From contig NZ_JSVU01000010.1 of assembly GCF_000952855.1 (NCBI RefSeq), positions 34,798 to 98,797 on the forward strand: a DNA stretch of 64,000 nucleotides. Reading direction: 5' to 3'. This stretch comes from Aequorivita vladivostokensis. GTDB taxonomy: Bacteria > Bacteroidota > Bacteroidia > Flavobacteriales > Flavobacteriaceae. This document shows, piece after piece, positions 1 through 8,658 of the stretch (its first letter is position 1; every line of letters starts with the position of its first letter). A program made the translations under genes and the position numbers. The notes beneath the pieces were generated by a model. That model worked only from the letters and a program-made list of their open reading frames with translations. It did no database searches and was not told the origin of the DNA.

Positions 1-142
1 TGGGAACGTTCAAAGTAATATTTCGTGAAAATTTTGTGGCGATGGAAACTTCGCGGGGTAAAACTTCGGAATAGGCAGGCACTAAAAGTACGTCGTCGTA
101 AGTAAGGCCTTCCCCAAGAATTTTGTTGTCGTGTGCGGTCAT
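1..142 (-). CDS. guaB: IMP dehydrogenase, N-terminal fragment (runs off the left edge)
   Basis: The reverse strand from the ATG at 142 encodes a 47-residue start containing [20 protein letters not shown], the characteristic N-terminus of IMP dehydrogenase. The enzyme oxidises IMP to XMP in the cytoplasm, the first committed step of GMP synthesis. The rest lies outside the window, so the CBS domains and catalytic cysteine cannot be checked. A TAnnTTTG promoter element lies 54 nt upstream of the start codon. The TonB receptor gene is on the same strand upstream, but the promoter suggests separate transcription. Confidence 0.9.
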   Translation of the reverse strand, partial: MTAHDNKILGEGLTYDDVLLVPAYSEVLPREVSIATKFSRNITLNVP

Positions 143-195
143 TGCAATTAATTTAACTTCCGAAAGAGCGAAAGTGGTTATGGATTAATTGCGTG

Positions 196-203
196 CAAAT
201 GTA
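196..203 (-). promoter_or_regulatory. Promoter -7 element of guaB
   Basis: On the minus strand this reads TACATTTG, a full match to the Bacteroidota -7 consensus TAnnTTTG. It would start transcription near 190 and give guaB a leader of about 48 nt. No clear TTG -33 element is seen at the usual spacing; that position is occupied by the 7-nt repeat at 212-246. Confidence 0.5.
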
Positions 204-211
204 CATCTTTT

Positions 212-246
212 AATTCAGAATTTTGAATTAAGAATTGTGAATTATC
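212..246. repeat. Five 7-nt tandem units, AATTnnG type
   Basis: Successive heptamers AATTCAG, AATTTTG, AATTAAG, AATTGTG and AATTATC follow without a gap. They lie between the TonB receptor stop codon and the guaB -7 element, over the expected -33 region. This is one member of the 7-nt-period repeats seen throughout the window. Confidence 0.6.
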
Positions 247-300
247 CTGCAGCTATTAAAAATATAGAGATATGTTCAAAAATCTCGCAGCCATTTTCAA

Positions 301-2733
301 TTATAACTTTATCTGAAGCGTAGCATACCAAGTACGCGGCTGGCTGGGAAGAATTCCCGGCCCGGGATACCCAGTAGCGCGGCGCGTAAAATAACTGTTG
401 TTTAAAACATTGTTGATTCCACTTTCCAACTTAAAACGGCCAAAAGTATATGCCAAGGATAGATCCAAAATATCATAAGCCGGAATTTCGCCCACGATGC
501 CACTCTGACTTTCAAAATCGCGCTCACTGTTGGTGGCATCGGTAAATTGCTTGCTCAAATAAGTGTATTGCAGACTTCCCAAAAAGTTTTTATAACCGAA
601 GCCAAGTCCGGTTTTTAAGTTTATAGCAGGAATAAATTCCACTTTTTTGCCTTCCACATTATTCTCTTCGGATGAAGTGTATTCGCTATCGGTTAATGCC
701 AGGTTCACGAAATAATTCATCCTCAAATATCTATTCGCCGAAAAAGTTTCCATAATGTTCCAATCCACAAAACTTTCCAAACCATAGGTAACCGCATCTC
801 CAATATTTCCGCGGAAGCGTTCCTCTTGAATATCGCTCACCTCGCGCACGATAACCCCTAACCTATCCTGATAGCTTAAGAAAAAACCACCGATGTCATA
901 CGAAAGATATTTACCAAACCGTCCGCGTGCGCCCAAATCAAAAGTGTAACCTTGCTCATCGGTAATGTTTGGATCAACTACTAATGACGGATTGGTTATT
1001 CTAATATCATTAAAAGTAACCGAACGGTAGTTTTGGCTGACGTTCCCATAAATTTCCAACGACTTTAAGGGTTTATAACTCAACCCTACTCCCAATAACA
1101 CAAAAGCTCGGTCAAATTCGCGGTTATCGGCAATGTTCTCGTTCAAGATAGGATTGCCTGCAATGTCAAAATTTATTTTTTTGTATTCCCCTTCGCTCTG
1201 CGTTTTTATATATTCAAACCGAAAACCGGGCGTAACCGAAAACTTGGACGAAATGTTGAAAATATTTTCTCCAAAAGCAGCAAAATTTAAATTCGGAAAC
1301 TCAAAATCACTTTGGCGCGGGTAGTTGGGATATTCAGAAGATGCGAATTCAAAATTGGCGTCACTATCGTTGGTTCCCGGCCCTTGGCGTTCGCTATTGT
1401 TTGATTGGTAATACTTTCCGCCAAAAAGCACCACATTCTCTTTTCCAAATAGATTATAGTGCGTTAAAAGTCTAGCCTCCGCGCCCCAATTGTTGAAATT
1501 TCCTGAAATCAATTCACGCGGCGCATCCAAATCATCCTGCTGCGAAACCCTGTTTTCCCGGAAACCAACAGATTTTCTATACGCGTCGAGGGCAAAAAGG
1601 TTTAGGCTGAAATCAGTCTTTTCAGAAAAACTGTGGTCCAAACGCAGCGAATAGAGTTTCCAATCTACCTTAAACCAGTTTCGTGTCCGGTTGCTGAAAG
1701 TTGGATCTTCCTCAAATTGCCTATCGGTAAGTCCACCCGGCTGTTGCGCCAAATAGTTTAAGTAACTCATTTCAAAAGCGAGAGTTGTTTTTTCTGAAAA
1801 ATTATACTCCAAATGGGCGTAGGCGTTGTGCGAATCAAATTCAGAATTGGGCCTGAAATCATCGCCCGTTTTAAAGTTGTAATACGCGTAATAGCCAAAC
1901 TTCCCCACGGTGCCGCTTAGGCTGTTGAAACTATTGAAAAGTTCATACGAACCTAAGGATTGTCGGGAAATCCATTCTATTTTTTTCTTCGGATTGGGTT
2001 GGTGCAACTTAAAATTTATCAATCCGCCAAACTGCGTTCCGTACTGAAGCGAAGCCGCGCCACGAACCACTTCAATCTCGCTAATGGCATCGGCGGGCGG
2101 GGTGTAGTAACTTTCGGGATAACCCAAAACATCTGCTGAAATATCATAACCATTTTGCCGTGTGTTAAAGTTCGCGGTTCTGTTTGGGTTCAAGCCGCGA
2201 CCGCCAATGTTCAACTGTAAACCGCCATCGTTGTTTTCATAAATATTCAAGCCTACAACCTGTGCATAAATCTGTCTTGCATTGTTGGTGGCAGTATTTG
2301 TAGTCAGGTTGTCCATCACTACCACTTCGCTTTTTTTTCCGGCGTAAATGGCTGTGCCTTCCACCTGTTTTAAATTCCGCAAAGCGAAAATTTCCTCTTT
2401 ACGTTTTGTGATCAGTACTTCGGAAAGCTGTTCGCCGAGCATTTCCAATTCGAAGTTTATCGTTGTATTTTCTGAAATTGTGAACTGCTTTTTCAATACT
2501 TCATATTCCAGATTGAAAACCGCAAATTCATAGGTTCCCGCGGGAATATCAGAAAATTCAAAATTTCCCGCTTCGTCGCTTACCTTAGATTTTCCGAGAT
2601 CCAAAATATAAACTTCGGCGTAAGCTATCGGCGTTTTGGTTTCACTTGAAACCACTTTTCCCGAAACGGAAAATTGTGCAAACACGGAAAGGTTTACAAA
2701 AAGAAAGATTAGAAATAGGGCGTTTTTCAACAT
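301..2733 (-). CDS. TonB-dependent outer-membrane receptor (FecA-like), last gene of an iron-type operon
   Basis: This 810-residue protein starts with a signal peptide ending in SVFAQ (about 1-20). A carboxypeptidase-regulatory-like beta-sandwich follows (about 22-100; GKVVSSETKTPIAYAEVYI). The plug domain runs to about residue 245 and includes VVRGAASLQYGTQFGGLINF. A long 22-strand-type barrel fills the rest and ends in ATLQIKL. Such receptors import iron chelates or other scarce ligands across the outer membrane with TonB/ExbBD energy. The gene lies 9 nt after the HTTM gene and ends the DUF4856-imelysin-HTTM-receptor operon, which supports an iron or haem substrate. The plug resembles Fe-dicitrate receptors, but the actual ligand is not known. 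Confidence 0.88.
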   Translation of the reverse strand: MLKNALFLIFLFVNLSVFAQFSVSGKVVSSETKTPIAYAEVYILDLGKSKVSDEAGNFEFSDIPAGTYEFAVFNLEYEVLKKQFTISENTTINFELEMLGEQLSEVLITKRKEEIFALRNLKQVEGTAIYAGKKSEVVVMDNLTTNTATNNARQIYAQVVGLNIYENNDGGLQLNIGGRGLNPNRTANFNTRQNGYDISADVLGYPESYYTPPADAISEIEVVRGAASLQYGTQFGGLINFKLHQPNPKKKIEWISRQSLGSYELFNSFNSLSGTVGKFGYYAYYNFKTGDDFRPNSEFDSHNAYAHLEYNFSEKTTLAFEMSYLNYLAQQPGGLTDRQFEEDPTFSNRTRNWFKVDWKLYSLRLDHSFSEKTDFSLNLFALDAYRKSVGFRENRVSQQDDLDAPRELISGNFNNWGAEARLLTHYNLFGKENVVLFGGKYYQSNNSERQGPGTNDSDANFEFASSEYPNYPRQSDFEFPNLNFAAFGENIFNISSKFSVTPGFRFEYIKTQSEGEYKKINFDIAGNPILNENIADNREFDRAFVLLGVGLSYKPLKSLEIYGNVSQNYRSVTFNDIRITNPSLVVDPNITDEQGYTFDLGARGRFGKYLSYDIGGFFLSYQDRLGVIVREVSDIQEERFRGNIGDAVTYGLESFVDWNIMETFSANRYLRMNYFVNLALTDSEYTSSEENNVEGKKVEFIPAINLKTGLGFGYKNFLGSLQYTYLSKQFTDATNSERDFESQSGIVGEIPAYDILDLSLAYTFGRFKLESGINNVLNNSYFTRRATGYPGPGILPSQPRTWYATLQIKL

Positions 2734-2742
2734 TGTAGTATT

Positions 2743-4107
2743 TTAAAGTCCTTTAATGGTATCGTTAAATGGCAGAATCCAATTCTTTCTTCGGAAGGAT
2801 TCCCGTTGTTTCATCAAATCTACATTTGGGTCAACGTAAGGCTGACTCAATCTTCCGTTGAGTGCTACATAGCTTTCAGCGTAAACAGCTACATTTTCGT
2901 GGCCTTGCGCCTCAAAATGTTCACCCAAAAAATGTGCGTATTCCAATATAAAATCGGGTTGGGTGCTCATCTGTTTTTCTTGGAAAGGCGTCAAAAAGTC
3001 TGTATTGTCCACTAGAAATTGCTCACCCGTTTCGGTATTTTTTATTTTGAATTGTGCATAGCCCGCTTTCTCCATCAACATAACACGCCACGAAAAACGG
3101 TAGCCTTCCTCTGTCCAAAAAAGCTCGTTGGGGTACGCCAAATAGCGCCACGGAAACAATAGCTGAATCATAAAAAACACGGCAAGAATCGGCAAGGCAA
3201 TATTTCTTTTGAAACGGTATTTCCTTGTTTGCGAAAGAGCGACCATTTTGGAATAATAAATTCGCAATAATTTTGAAATAAAACGGATTACTTTTCTGTG
3301 AAAGCCCGTGTCAAAAAAGATAAGTGTGCTCACGATCATTATATACGGAAACATCCCAATAGGGAACAAAACCCGCGTCATTACGTGAAAAGTTACGACC
3401 AATGCAAAAGCAAACCAACGCGTACGCCTGTAAAGCAATAAAAAAGGAATAGCCAAATCATACAGGGCGCCGCTCCAACTAAAAGTGTAATGTACCCAGG
3501 GTTGCTGCATTAAATCTCCCAGAAAAGGAAGATCGTATTTTGAGGGAAGCCAAATTTTTAAAGGCATAGCATTAAAGAGCCAATCGCTGTTCAGTTTTGC
3601 CAAACCTGCATAAAAATAGACAATGCCCAATATTAGTTTGATGCTATCTATAGTCCATTTTGGAACCATTTGAAAAGCCTTCCTCGGGTTTTTATAAGCA
3701 TCCACTGAAAAATAAACGTTTGCAGGAAGAAAAATCATCAAAAACGCAACGCAGCTAATAAAATAATAATGGTTGAGATACGTGGTTTTATCCATCAACT
3801 CAATATAGGTGAAGCTTAAAAAGAAGACGATAATAGCTACACGATATTTATAGCCCAAAGCCACAAAGAGGGCGGCAATTCCACAAATTGCAAAAATTAT
3901 ATAGGTGTAATTTCCTATTGGTTTTACCCATTCAAAACCGTAATAGCTAAAGAAAAATTTCGGTTGTATGTATAATTTTTCAATCCATCCATTCGCCCAA
4001 AATCGCACTATTCCCAAAAACATCATAAAACCAAAAAGAACACGAAAGACCGCGAGTGGCGCGGCCTGTGTGTTCTTTTGAAAATATTTTTGGATTGCTG
4101 TAAACAT
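2743..4107 (-). CDS. HTTM-domain membrane protein (vitamin K gamma-carboxylase-like fold)
   Basis: This 454-residue protein has an N-terminal multi-helix membrane domain (about 15-310) of the HTTM type. Typical segments include LAVFRVLFGFMMFLGIVRFW near the start, the TYLNHYYFISCVAFLMIFLP segment and a soluble C-terminal part rich in aromatic residues. HTTM proteins are related to vitamin K-dependent gamma-carboxylase, but most bacterial members have no proven reaction. The start codon overlaps the imelysin stop codon (TAATG), indicating translational coupling, and the receptor follows 9 nt later. Position in the operon suggests a role in iron or haem uptake, for example modifying or processing a ligand at the inner membrane. 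That role is inference. Confidence 0.8.
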   Translation of the reverse strand: MFTAIQKYFQKNTQAAPLAVFRVLFGFMMFLGIVRFWANGWIEKLYIQPKFFFSYYGFEWVKPIGNYTYIIFAICGIAALFVALGYKYRVAIIVFFLSFTYIELMDKTTYLNHYYFISCVAFLMIFLPANVYFSVDAYKNPRKAFQMVPKWTIDSIKLILGIVYFYAGLAKLNSDWLFNAMPLKIWLPSKYDLPFLGDLMQQPWVHYTFSWSGALYDLAIPFLLLYRRTRWFAFALVVTFHVMTRVLFPIGMFPYIMIVSTLIFFDTGFHRKVIRFISKLLRIYYSKMVALSQTRKYRFKRNIALPILAVFFMIQLLFPWRYLAYPNELFWTEEGYRFSWRVMLMEKAGYAQFKIKNTETGEQFLVDNTDFLTPFQEKQMSTQPDFILEYAHFLGEHFEAQGHENVAVYAESYVALNGRLSQPYVDPNVDLMKQRESFRRKNWILPFNDTIKGL

Positions 4108-5228
4108 TAGTCGCCGTCAGCGTCAACGTAATCTATGGTCACGTCCAGCGCTTGGATCATATCTACTTTTAACAAAACTACGATGCGCTGCAATTCATCG
4201 TATGTAGCGAGCATTTTTGAATTGTCAGTTTCTATTTGTTCCACAAAATTTGCATTTAGCTCGTTTGCCTTATTTTTTGCGACCGTGAATTGATTGTTTA
4301 TCAAAGCACTTAGATTTTCACCGTTTTTGATAGTGTTCAGATAATCCAAATATGTTTTGAAGCTTGCTCCGTTGGAATTTCCGTTAAAACTTTTCCCATT
4401 AAAGAAATTTACACTGGCATTGATGGCTTCCAATAAAAGTTCTTTTGAAATATCTTTTTTATAAAATGCCTCTACGTTTTGTGGCAAAGTTCCGTTTGAA
4501 AAAACACCAGCAGGAATACCTACTTTTCCAGCCCGAAGCGCTTTTTCAAAATAGAAGATGTAATCATTTGTAAGTTTATCAACAGCACCGGAAGCTGATG
4601 AGCTTGTGTTTGCCACAAACGCATCGCGATAACCGGCCGTCCAGCTTGTAAGCACCTCGTTACTCAAAGTTTTTATAGTTTGGGAAAGTGTGGTTAAATA
4701 ATTTTTATAGCCTTCGGCATTAGGATTTGAAGTATAAAAAACCACTATTTCAGCATCGGTTTCAGCAAGGCCATTCAGCATATAATCCAACGCAGGAAAG
4801 CCTTGTTTATCGATGGTGGAAGGCAATGCAAAATCATAATTTCCCGTTGCGATGAAGTCTTCTATTTGAGAAACGTTTGTAGGATAAACGTTCAAACGAT
4901 TTCGGAAACGTACTTCCTCAGCCTTTCCTATTTCAAACATTAAAACATTCTGGAAAGACACATAAGCTTCTTTCCAAACTGTACGCAGCGCTTGCAGGTT
5001 TTCCACGGTTGGAGTTGCGGTGAATGCACTTGTTGCGGCTTCCATTTCCCCTACTTTGGAATTGAAACTGGTATATGCGGGAATGATGATATTATCTGCC
5101 CAGTTGGCGAGCATTGCGCCACGGTCAAAAGCATCATCGGTTTCTTCCGGGCCATCGCTATCGCTTGAACAAGCAGTAATAGTGGCAGCCACAAGAGCCA
5201 AAAAAATTCCAAATTTTAAAAACTTCAT
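4107..5228 (-). CDS. Imelysin-family (M75-like) lipoprotein
   Basis: This is a 373-residue lipoprotein: the signal peptide ends in AATITACSS, with the lipobox cysteine at about residue 20. The helical imelysin domain spans about 38-365 (LANWADNIIIPAYTSF, VWKEAYVSFQNVLMFEIG). Imelysin-like proteins are periplasmic or outer-membrane proteins linked to iron regulation (IrpA/ICMP family); peptidase activity is doubtful for most. The family GxHxxE motif is here GFPALD (in KQGFPALDYMLNG), so histidine is replaced by proline and glutamate by aspartate. It is the second gene of the iron-type operon and its stop codon overlaps the HTTM start. Confidence 0.85.
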   Translation of the reverse strand: MKFLKFGIFLALVAATITACSSDSDGPEETDDAFDRGAMLANWADNIIIPAYTSFNSKVGEMEAATSAFTATPTVENLQALRTVWKEAYVSFQNVLMFEIGKAEEVRFRNRLNVYPTNVSQIEDFIATGNYDFALPSTIDKQGFPALDYMLNGLAETDAEIVVFYTSNPNAEGYKNYLTTLSQTIKTLSNEVLTSWTAGYRDAFVANTSSSASGAVDKLTNDYIFYFEKALRAGKVGIPAGVFSNGTLPQNVEAFYKKDISKELLLEAINASVNFFNGKSFNGNSNGASFKTYLDYLNTIKNGENLSALINNQFTVAKNKANELNANFVEQIETDNSKMLATYDELQRIVVLLKVDMIQALDVTIDYVDADGD

Positions 5229-5297
5229 CTTAATCGATTTTTATTAAAACAACAATCGGCCAGAAATACCGACCGATTGGAAACTAATGTAACTAAA

Positions 5298-6518
5298 TTA
5301 TAAACTTCCTGCTTGGGCTACGGTAAAGTCGAACTTTGCCGCCATAGCTTCAGACACTGTGTCCAAGGTTTCTGGAGTAATATCCCAAAATCCATTGTCG
5401 GAAGAATCCATCAACATATTCAATAGGGTATCAACCTCATTTTTTGTAAATAATGGTGTGTTATTATCAGACATTCTTGTAAAACGTAAACTGTAAACAA
5501 AACCATAAGCTTCCGATAAGGCGTGGAAAGCGCCCTGACGATCGCCGTCAACAATTTTATTTTTACCGGCCTGTAGGTAATAAATACCACGAACGGCAAT
5601 TACTTCAGAAATCTTTTCGCGGATGATTGCAACTTGCTCATCACGAACTTCATAATTTTTTGCAACAATTGCGGCGCGGCCCAATTTAAAAGCATCAAAT
5701 ATTTCAGCGGCAATAGTGGAAAAATCCGGGTCATCATTTACACGGCCCACGTATTCATTCAAGAATTTGTCGTCCTCGCCAATGGTTAAATTCGGGTTTT
5801 CAGGATTTGCAGAAGTTCCATAAAGGTAACCGTATGCCTCATCCCACTTGTGCTCCATAGTGGTGTAAGGTTTGTTTTCTTCGGTAATGTCGTTATTATT
5901 GTCTTCGCGATTATTACCCTCATCAAGCACCGCGACACTTAGATAATTGTTCAGCATTTGGTCTGCCATAACAGCGCCCAAAAGGCTTTTTGCGAAGGCC
6001 TGATTGTATTCCAATCCTTTGGCATTTACGTAGCGCGTTCTGGTGCCATCAGCAATTTGTCCTGCTACGCCAGGAGTTGCGGCTATCATTTTATTTGGAA
6101 ACACCTCGTTGATTTGGGAGGATATATATGCTTCGAAGGTGGCTTTAATGGCAGCGCTTTCAGAAGTATTCATAAAGAAATAATCATAAGACGCCGCGGT
6201 CTTGCTTCTAAGATTTTTATCAGATGCATTCAAATCTGCTTCGCTAAAATCAGCGTTTCCCGCTTGGTGATTGTACATTGCCAGCAATGAGGCTTCCGTA
6301 GTGTTTTCAAAATCTGTAAATGCATTTGCCGTCTCCTGCGCCATTAAAATCCTGGTGGTTTGGCCATCAAAACTAACCGTTGATTCCGTTCCTCGCATAA
6401 AGTTATAGGTTGCCGGCGCCTCAACCGTGTTCTGAACTATAGGCTGATCATCGTCTGAAGAGCAGGAAGCAAACAGGGCCACTGATAGAATTGATGTGGT
6501 GAGAATTAAATTTTTCAT
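5298..6518 (-). CDS. DUF4856-type lipoprotein, first gene of the iron-type operon
   Basis: This 406-residue lipoprotein has the lipobox ALFASC followed by an acidic SSDDD stretch, usual for exported Bacteroidota lipoproteins. The remainder matches the DUF4856 pattern, with YNFMRGTESTVSFDGQTTRI near the N-terminus and KWDEAYGYLYG in the middle. The biochemical function is unknown. In Flavobacteriaceae this family is usually next to imelysin-like proteins, HTTM proteins and TonB receptors, exactly as here. The gene is first in the operon, behind a candidate promoter and a perfect 11-bp inverted repeat. Confidence 0.82.
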   Translation of the reverse strand: MKNLILTTSILSVALFASCSSDDDQPIVQNTVEAPATYNFMRGTESTVSFDGQTTRILMAQETANAFTDFENTTEASLLAMYNHQAGNADFSEADLNASDKNLRSKTAASYDYFFMNTSESAAIKATFEAYISSQINEVFPNKMIAATPGVAGQIADGTRTRYVNAKGLEYNQAFAKSLLGAVMADQMLNNYLSVAVLDEGNNREDNNNDITEENKPYTTMEHKWDEAYGYLYGTSANPENPNLTIGEDDKFLNEYVGRVNDDPDFSTIAAEIFDAFKLGRAAIVAKNYEVRDEQVAIIREKISEVIAVRGIYYLQAGKNKIVDGDRQGAFHALSEAYGFVYSLRFTRMSDNNTPLFTKNEVDTLLNMLMDSSDNGFWDITPETLDTVSEAMAAKFDFTVAQAGSL

Positions 6519-6565
6519 TTAAAATATTATTTAGACTGAATTAAAATAGATTGGTTTTTCAGCCG

Positions 6566-6612
6566 CAAAAATAATAGTCAAAAATAAACCTCACAAGTTT
6601 ATTTAGAACAAA
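6566..6612 (-). promoter_or_regulatory. Candidate promoter of the iron-type operon
   Basis: The minus strand holds two TATTTTTG elements (6579-6586 and 6566-6573), both matching TAnnTTTG. A TTTG sequence at 6609-6612 is 22 nt upstream of the first element, close to the normal -33 spacing. The resulting leader would be about 50-60 nt. The -33 element lies inside the loop of the inverted repeat at 6595-6625. Confidence 0.4.
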
Positions 6613-6625
6613 TTTAAATAAACTT
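6595..6625. promoter_or_regulatory. Perfect 11-bp inverted repeat: operator or terminator
   Basis: AAGTTTATTTA (6595-6605) and its exact complement TAAATAAACTT (6615-6625) are separated by 9 nt. It could terminate the upstream HMG-CoA lyase/nucleotidase/haem-binding operon, but no T-run follows directly and the stem is very AT-rich. Because it encloses the -33 element of the next operon, an operator for an iron-responsive regulator is an alternative. It does not match the usual 19-bp Fur box. Confidence 0.45.
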
Positions 6626-6633
6626 CGGAATAA

Positions 6634-7116
6634 TTATTTATTCGTAGAAACCTCCAGTTGGTGTTTGTATTTAAGCCGAGCCACGCCTGCCCATTGCAGT
6701 AGTAGTTTCTTTTCTTCGTCAGATAGACCTCCATGGATTATAGCGTAAGACTCTAAAGGCATTTCACCATCCTCGACCATTTCAACAAGTTCTTCTAACT
6801 TGTGCTCCTTTTTTTTGATGGAATATGTACTCCAGGCAGAAACATTGAAATGTTCCTTTCCATGCTCAATATGTTCATCCAACCACAAGGAAAATGGTGC
6901 AATTTCGGAATACCAGGGATATTGCGTCTGGTCGCTGTGGCAATCATAACAAGTTTCCTTTAAAATTAATGCCACTTCGGCGCTAGGCGTAGTTTCCCGC
7001 TCAAAAAGTGCGACACTTTCATAACCGCCCGTATTCTTGTCGGGACGAATAAATTGAATGGCCACTAAAGCAATAAGGGCTACTATTAATACGATTTTTA
7101 TTACTCTTTTCAACAT
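6634..7116 (-). CDS. Haem-binding-domain protein with CxxCH motif
   Basis: This 160-residue protein has one N-terminal membrane helix (about 5-22), serving as anchor or signal. A periplasmic domain follows with the single c-type haem motif CYDCH at about residue 57 and the nearby SDQTQYPWYSEIAPFSLWL. It matches the Haem_bd family (PF14376 type), frequent in Bacteroidota and often linked to electron transfer or haem handling. The gene starts 1 nt after the nucleotidase stop codon and ends the three-gene operon. The redox partner is not evident. Confidence 0.8.
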   Translation of the reverse strand: MLKRVIKIVLIVALIALVAIQFIRPDKNTGGYESVALFERETTPSAEVALILKETCYDCHSDQTQYPWYSEIAPFSLWLDEHIEHGKEHFNVSAWSTYSIKKKEHKLEELVEMVEDGEMPLESYAIIHGGLSDEEKKLLLQWAGVARLKYKHQLEVSTNK

Positions 7117-8658
7117 TTATTTTTTCTGCGAATTTAAATAGAAAATGATTGCTTTGCGAATATCTGCCGCAGTTTCATTATCCTCGGGTTCATAGATTTT
7201 TACAATCCCTTTGTTCTGGGGCGTTAAAAAGGGAATATCCAAACCTTTCAACAGAAAATCACTAAAGGCAACCGTATAGGTTTTGTTGTCACTAATGGAT
7301 TTACCGCCAACCAACCACGTGCCATCGGCATCCTGCGAAAAGTTATATCGTTGAAGATAGGCCCCTTCACCGCTTTGCATTTTGCCGTATTCCAAAACTT
7401 CCTTTAATAAATTTCCCTTTAAATCTACTTTTAGTACGCTTCCGCCAAAAGGAAGTACTCTAAATATATCGATACTGGTTATATCGCCTACCAATCTGTC
7501 GTCTATTCTTATGGAACCGCCGTTCACCAAAGCGCCATCAACCTTATTCCCGTAGGAATAGGCCATTGCCCGGGTAATTAATTCCCCTACATTGGTCTGC
7601 TTGCTTCTATTGGCTTTATCGGTACCGTCTAAGGGCGAGGTAGCTCTATATATTACCTCCTGGGGATTCTCCACTACTTCCTTTAACCGTGTGTTTACAA
7701 GATCTGTCCATTTGCTAACCACCCGTTCTACTTTGGCCGACGATGCTATCTTATCTGTAACCATCATCAATTCAGAATTGATGTGGAGATATTTGGTTCG
7801 GAGATTGTAGATTAGGGTATGCACATAAACACTTTTTGCGTTGGCGTCTGCTTTTGCTATTATAGTTCTACCTTCTTTCTCAAGCATATTATAATGCTCA
7901 TGCCCTCCCATTATTAAGGGTAACGATCTTAATCTTCGGGCTATTTCAATATCTTCCTCTAACGAAACATGGGTAAGCCCTACTACAAAATCAGCTTTTT
8001 TAATCGCCAAATCATAGGCCCGTTCCGCATTCTCATAAATATCGCCATAGGAAACATAATCTTTTGGATTGGAGGGAAGGGTTACGCCAAATACTCCAAA
8101 TTTCATTTTATTGCCATCGGCATCAATTGCGTTAAAGGTGGAAAAATCTGAGGTGGGTACGGTAGAATATTCCCACTTAGTGGCAAAAGGCACTAGCCCT
8201 TTCTCCGTAACATGGCGCACATTTGCCGTTGTCCAGGTAAAGTTGGATTCATTCAATCGCTTTTGCAAATCCTGCTCGCTGAGATCAAACTCATGGTTGC
8301 CGAAAGTAACCAGATCGATGTCCATCGCATTCAGCACATCTATCATTTGCTTTCCGTTTACGCGTTCACCATCCACCTTTAGCGTGCCTATTAGGGAGGG
8401 GTTTAAAAAGTCGCCGGCCAAAAATAAATACGTATTTGGAAATCTATCCTTTATAGAATCGCGAATATGGGCCACTCGGGCCAATCCACCATATTCACCC
8501 CCATTTAATGGCGCAATTTCATACACATCATTTATCTGAATAATTTTGAGGGTAATGGCACCCGCCCCTTTTATGGGGTCTTCAGGATATACTTGTTGAA
8601 AAATTTCGCAGCTCGAAAAAAAATAGCCCACTACAGCTAAAAGTAAAAACTTTCTCAT
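7117..8658 (-). CDS. 5'-nucleotidase / metallophosphatase lipoprotein (UshA-like)
   Basis: This 513-residue protein has a lipoprotein signal (GYFFSSC). The N-terminal calcineurin-like metallophosphatase domain (about 35-290) shows the metal ligands in IIQINDVYEIAP, the GNHEF motif and GGHEHYN. The 5'-nucleotidase C-terminal domain (about 325-500) carries the substrate-binding region LVNGGSIRIDDRLVGDI. The enzyme should hydrolyse extracellular or periplasmic nucleotides and release phosphate and nucleosides. It abuts HMG-CoA lyase upstream and the haem-binding protein downstream, so all three share a transcript. The nucleotide preference cannot be read from the sequence. Confidence 0.87.
   Translation of the reverse strand: MRKFLLLAVVGYFFSSCEIFQQVYPEDPIKGAGAITLKIIQINDVYEIAPLNGGEYGGLARVAHIRDSIKDRFPNTYLFLAGDFLNPSLIGTLKVDGERVNGKQMIDVLNAMDIDLVTFGNHEFDLSEQDLQKRLNESNFTWTTANVRHVTEKGLVPFATKWEYSTVPTSDFSTFNAIDADGNKMKFGVFGVTLPSNPKDYVSYGDIYENAERAYDLAIKKADFVVGLTHVSLEEDIEIARRLRSLPLIMGGHEHYNMLEKEGRTIIAKADANAKSVYVHTLIYNLRTKYLHINSELMMVTDKIASSAKVERVVSKWTDLVNTRLKEVVENPQEVIYRATSPLDGTDKANRSKQTNVGELITRAMAYSYGNKVDGALVNGGSIRIDDRLVGDITSIDIFRVLPFGGSVLKVDLKGNLLKEVLEYGKMQSGEGAYLQRYNFSQDADGTWLVGGKSISDNKTYTVAFSDFLLKGLDIPFLTPQNKGIVKIYEPEDNETAADIRKAIIFYLNSQKK

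Noticed and set aside
6519..6633. Classical Fur box upstream of the iron-type operon
   Set aside because: No 19-bp GATAATGAT-type match was found. The only inverted repeat has 11-bp arms 9 nt apart.
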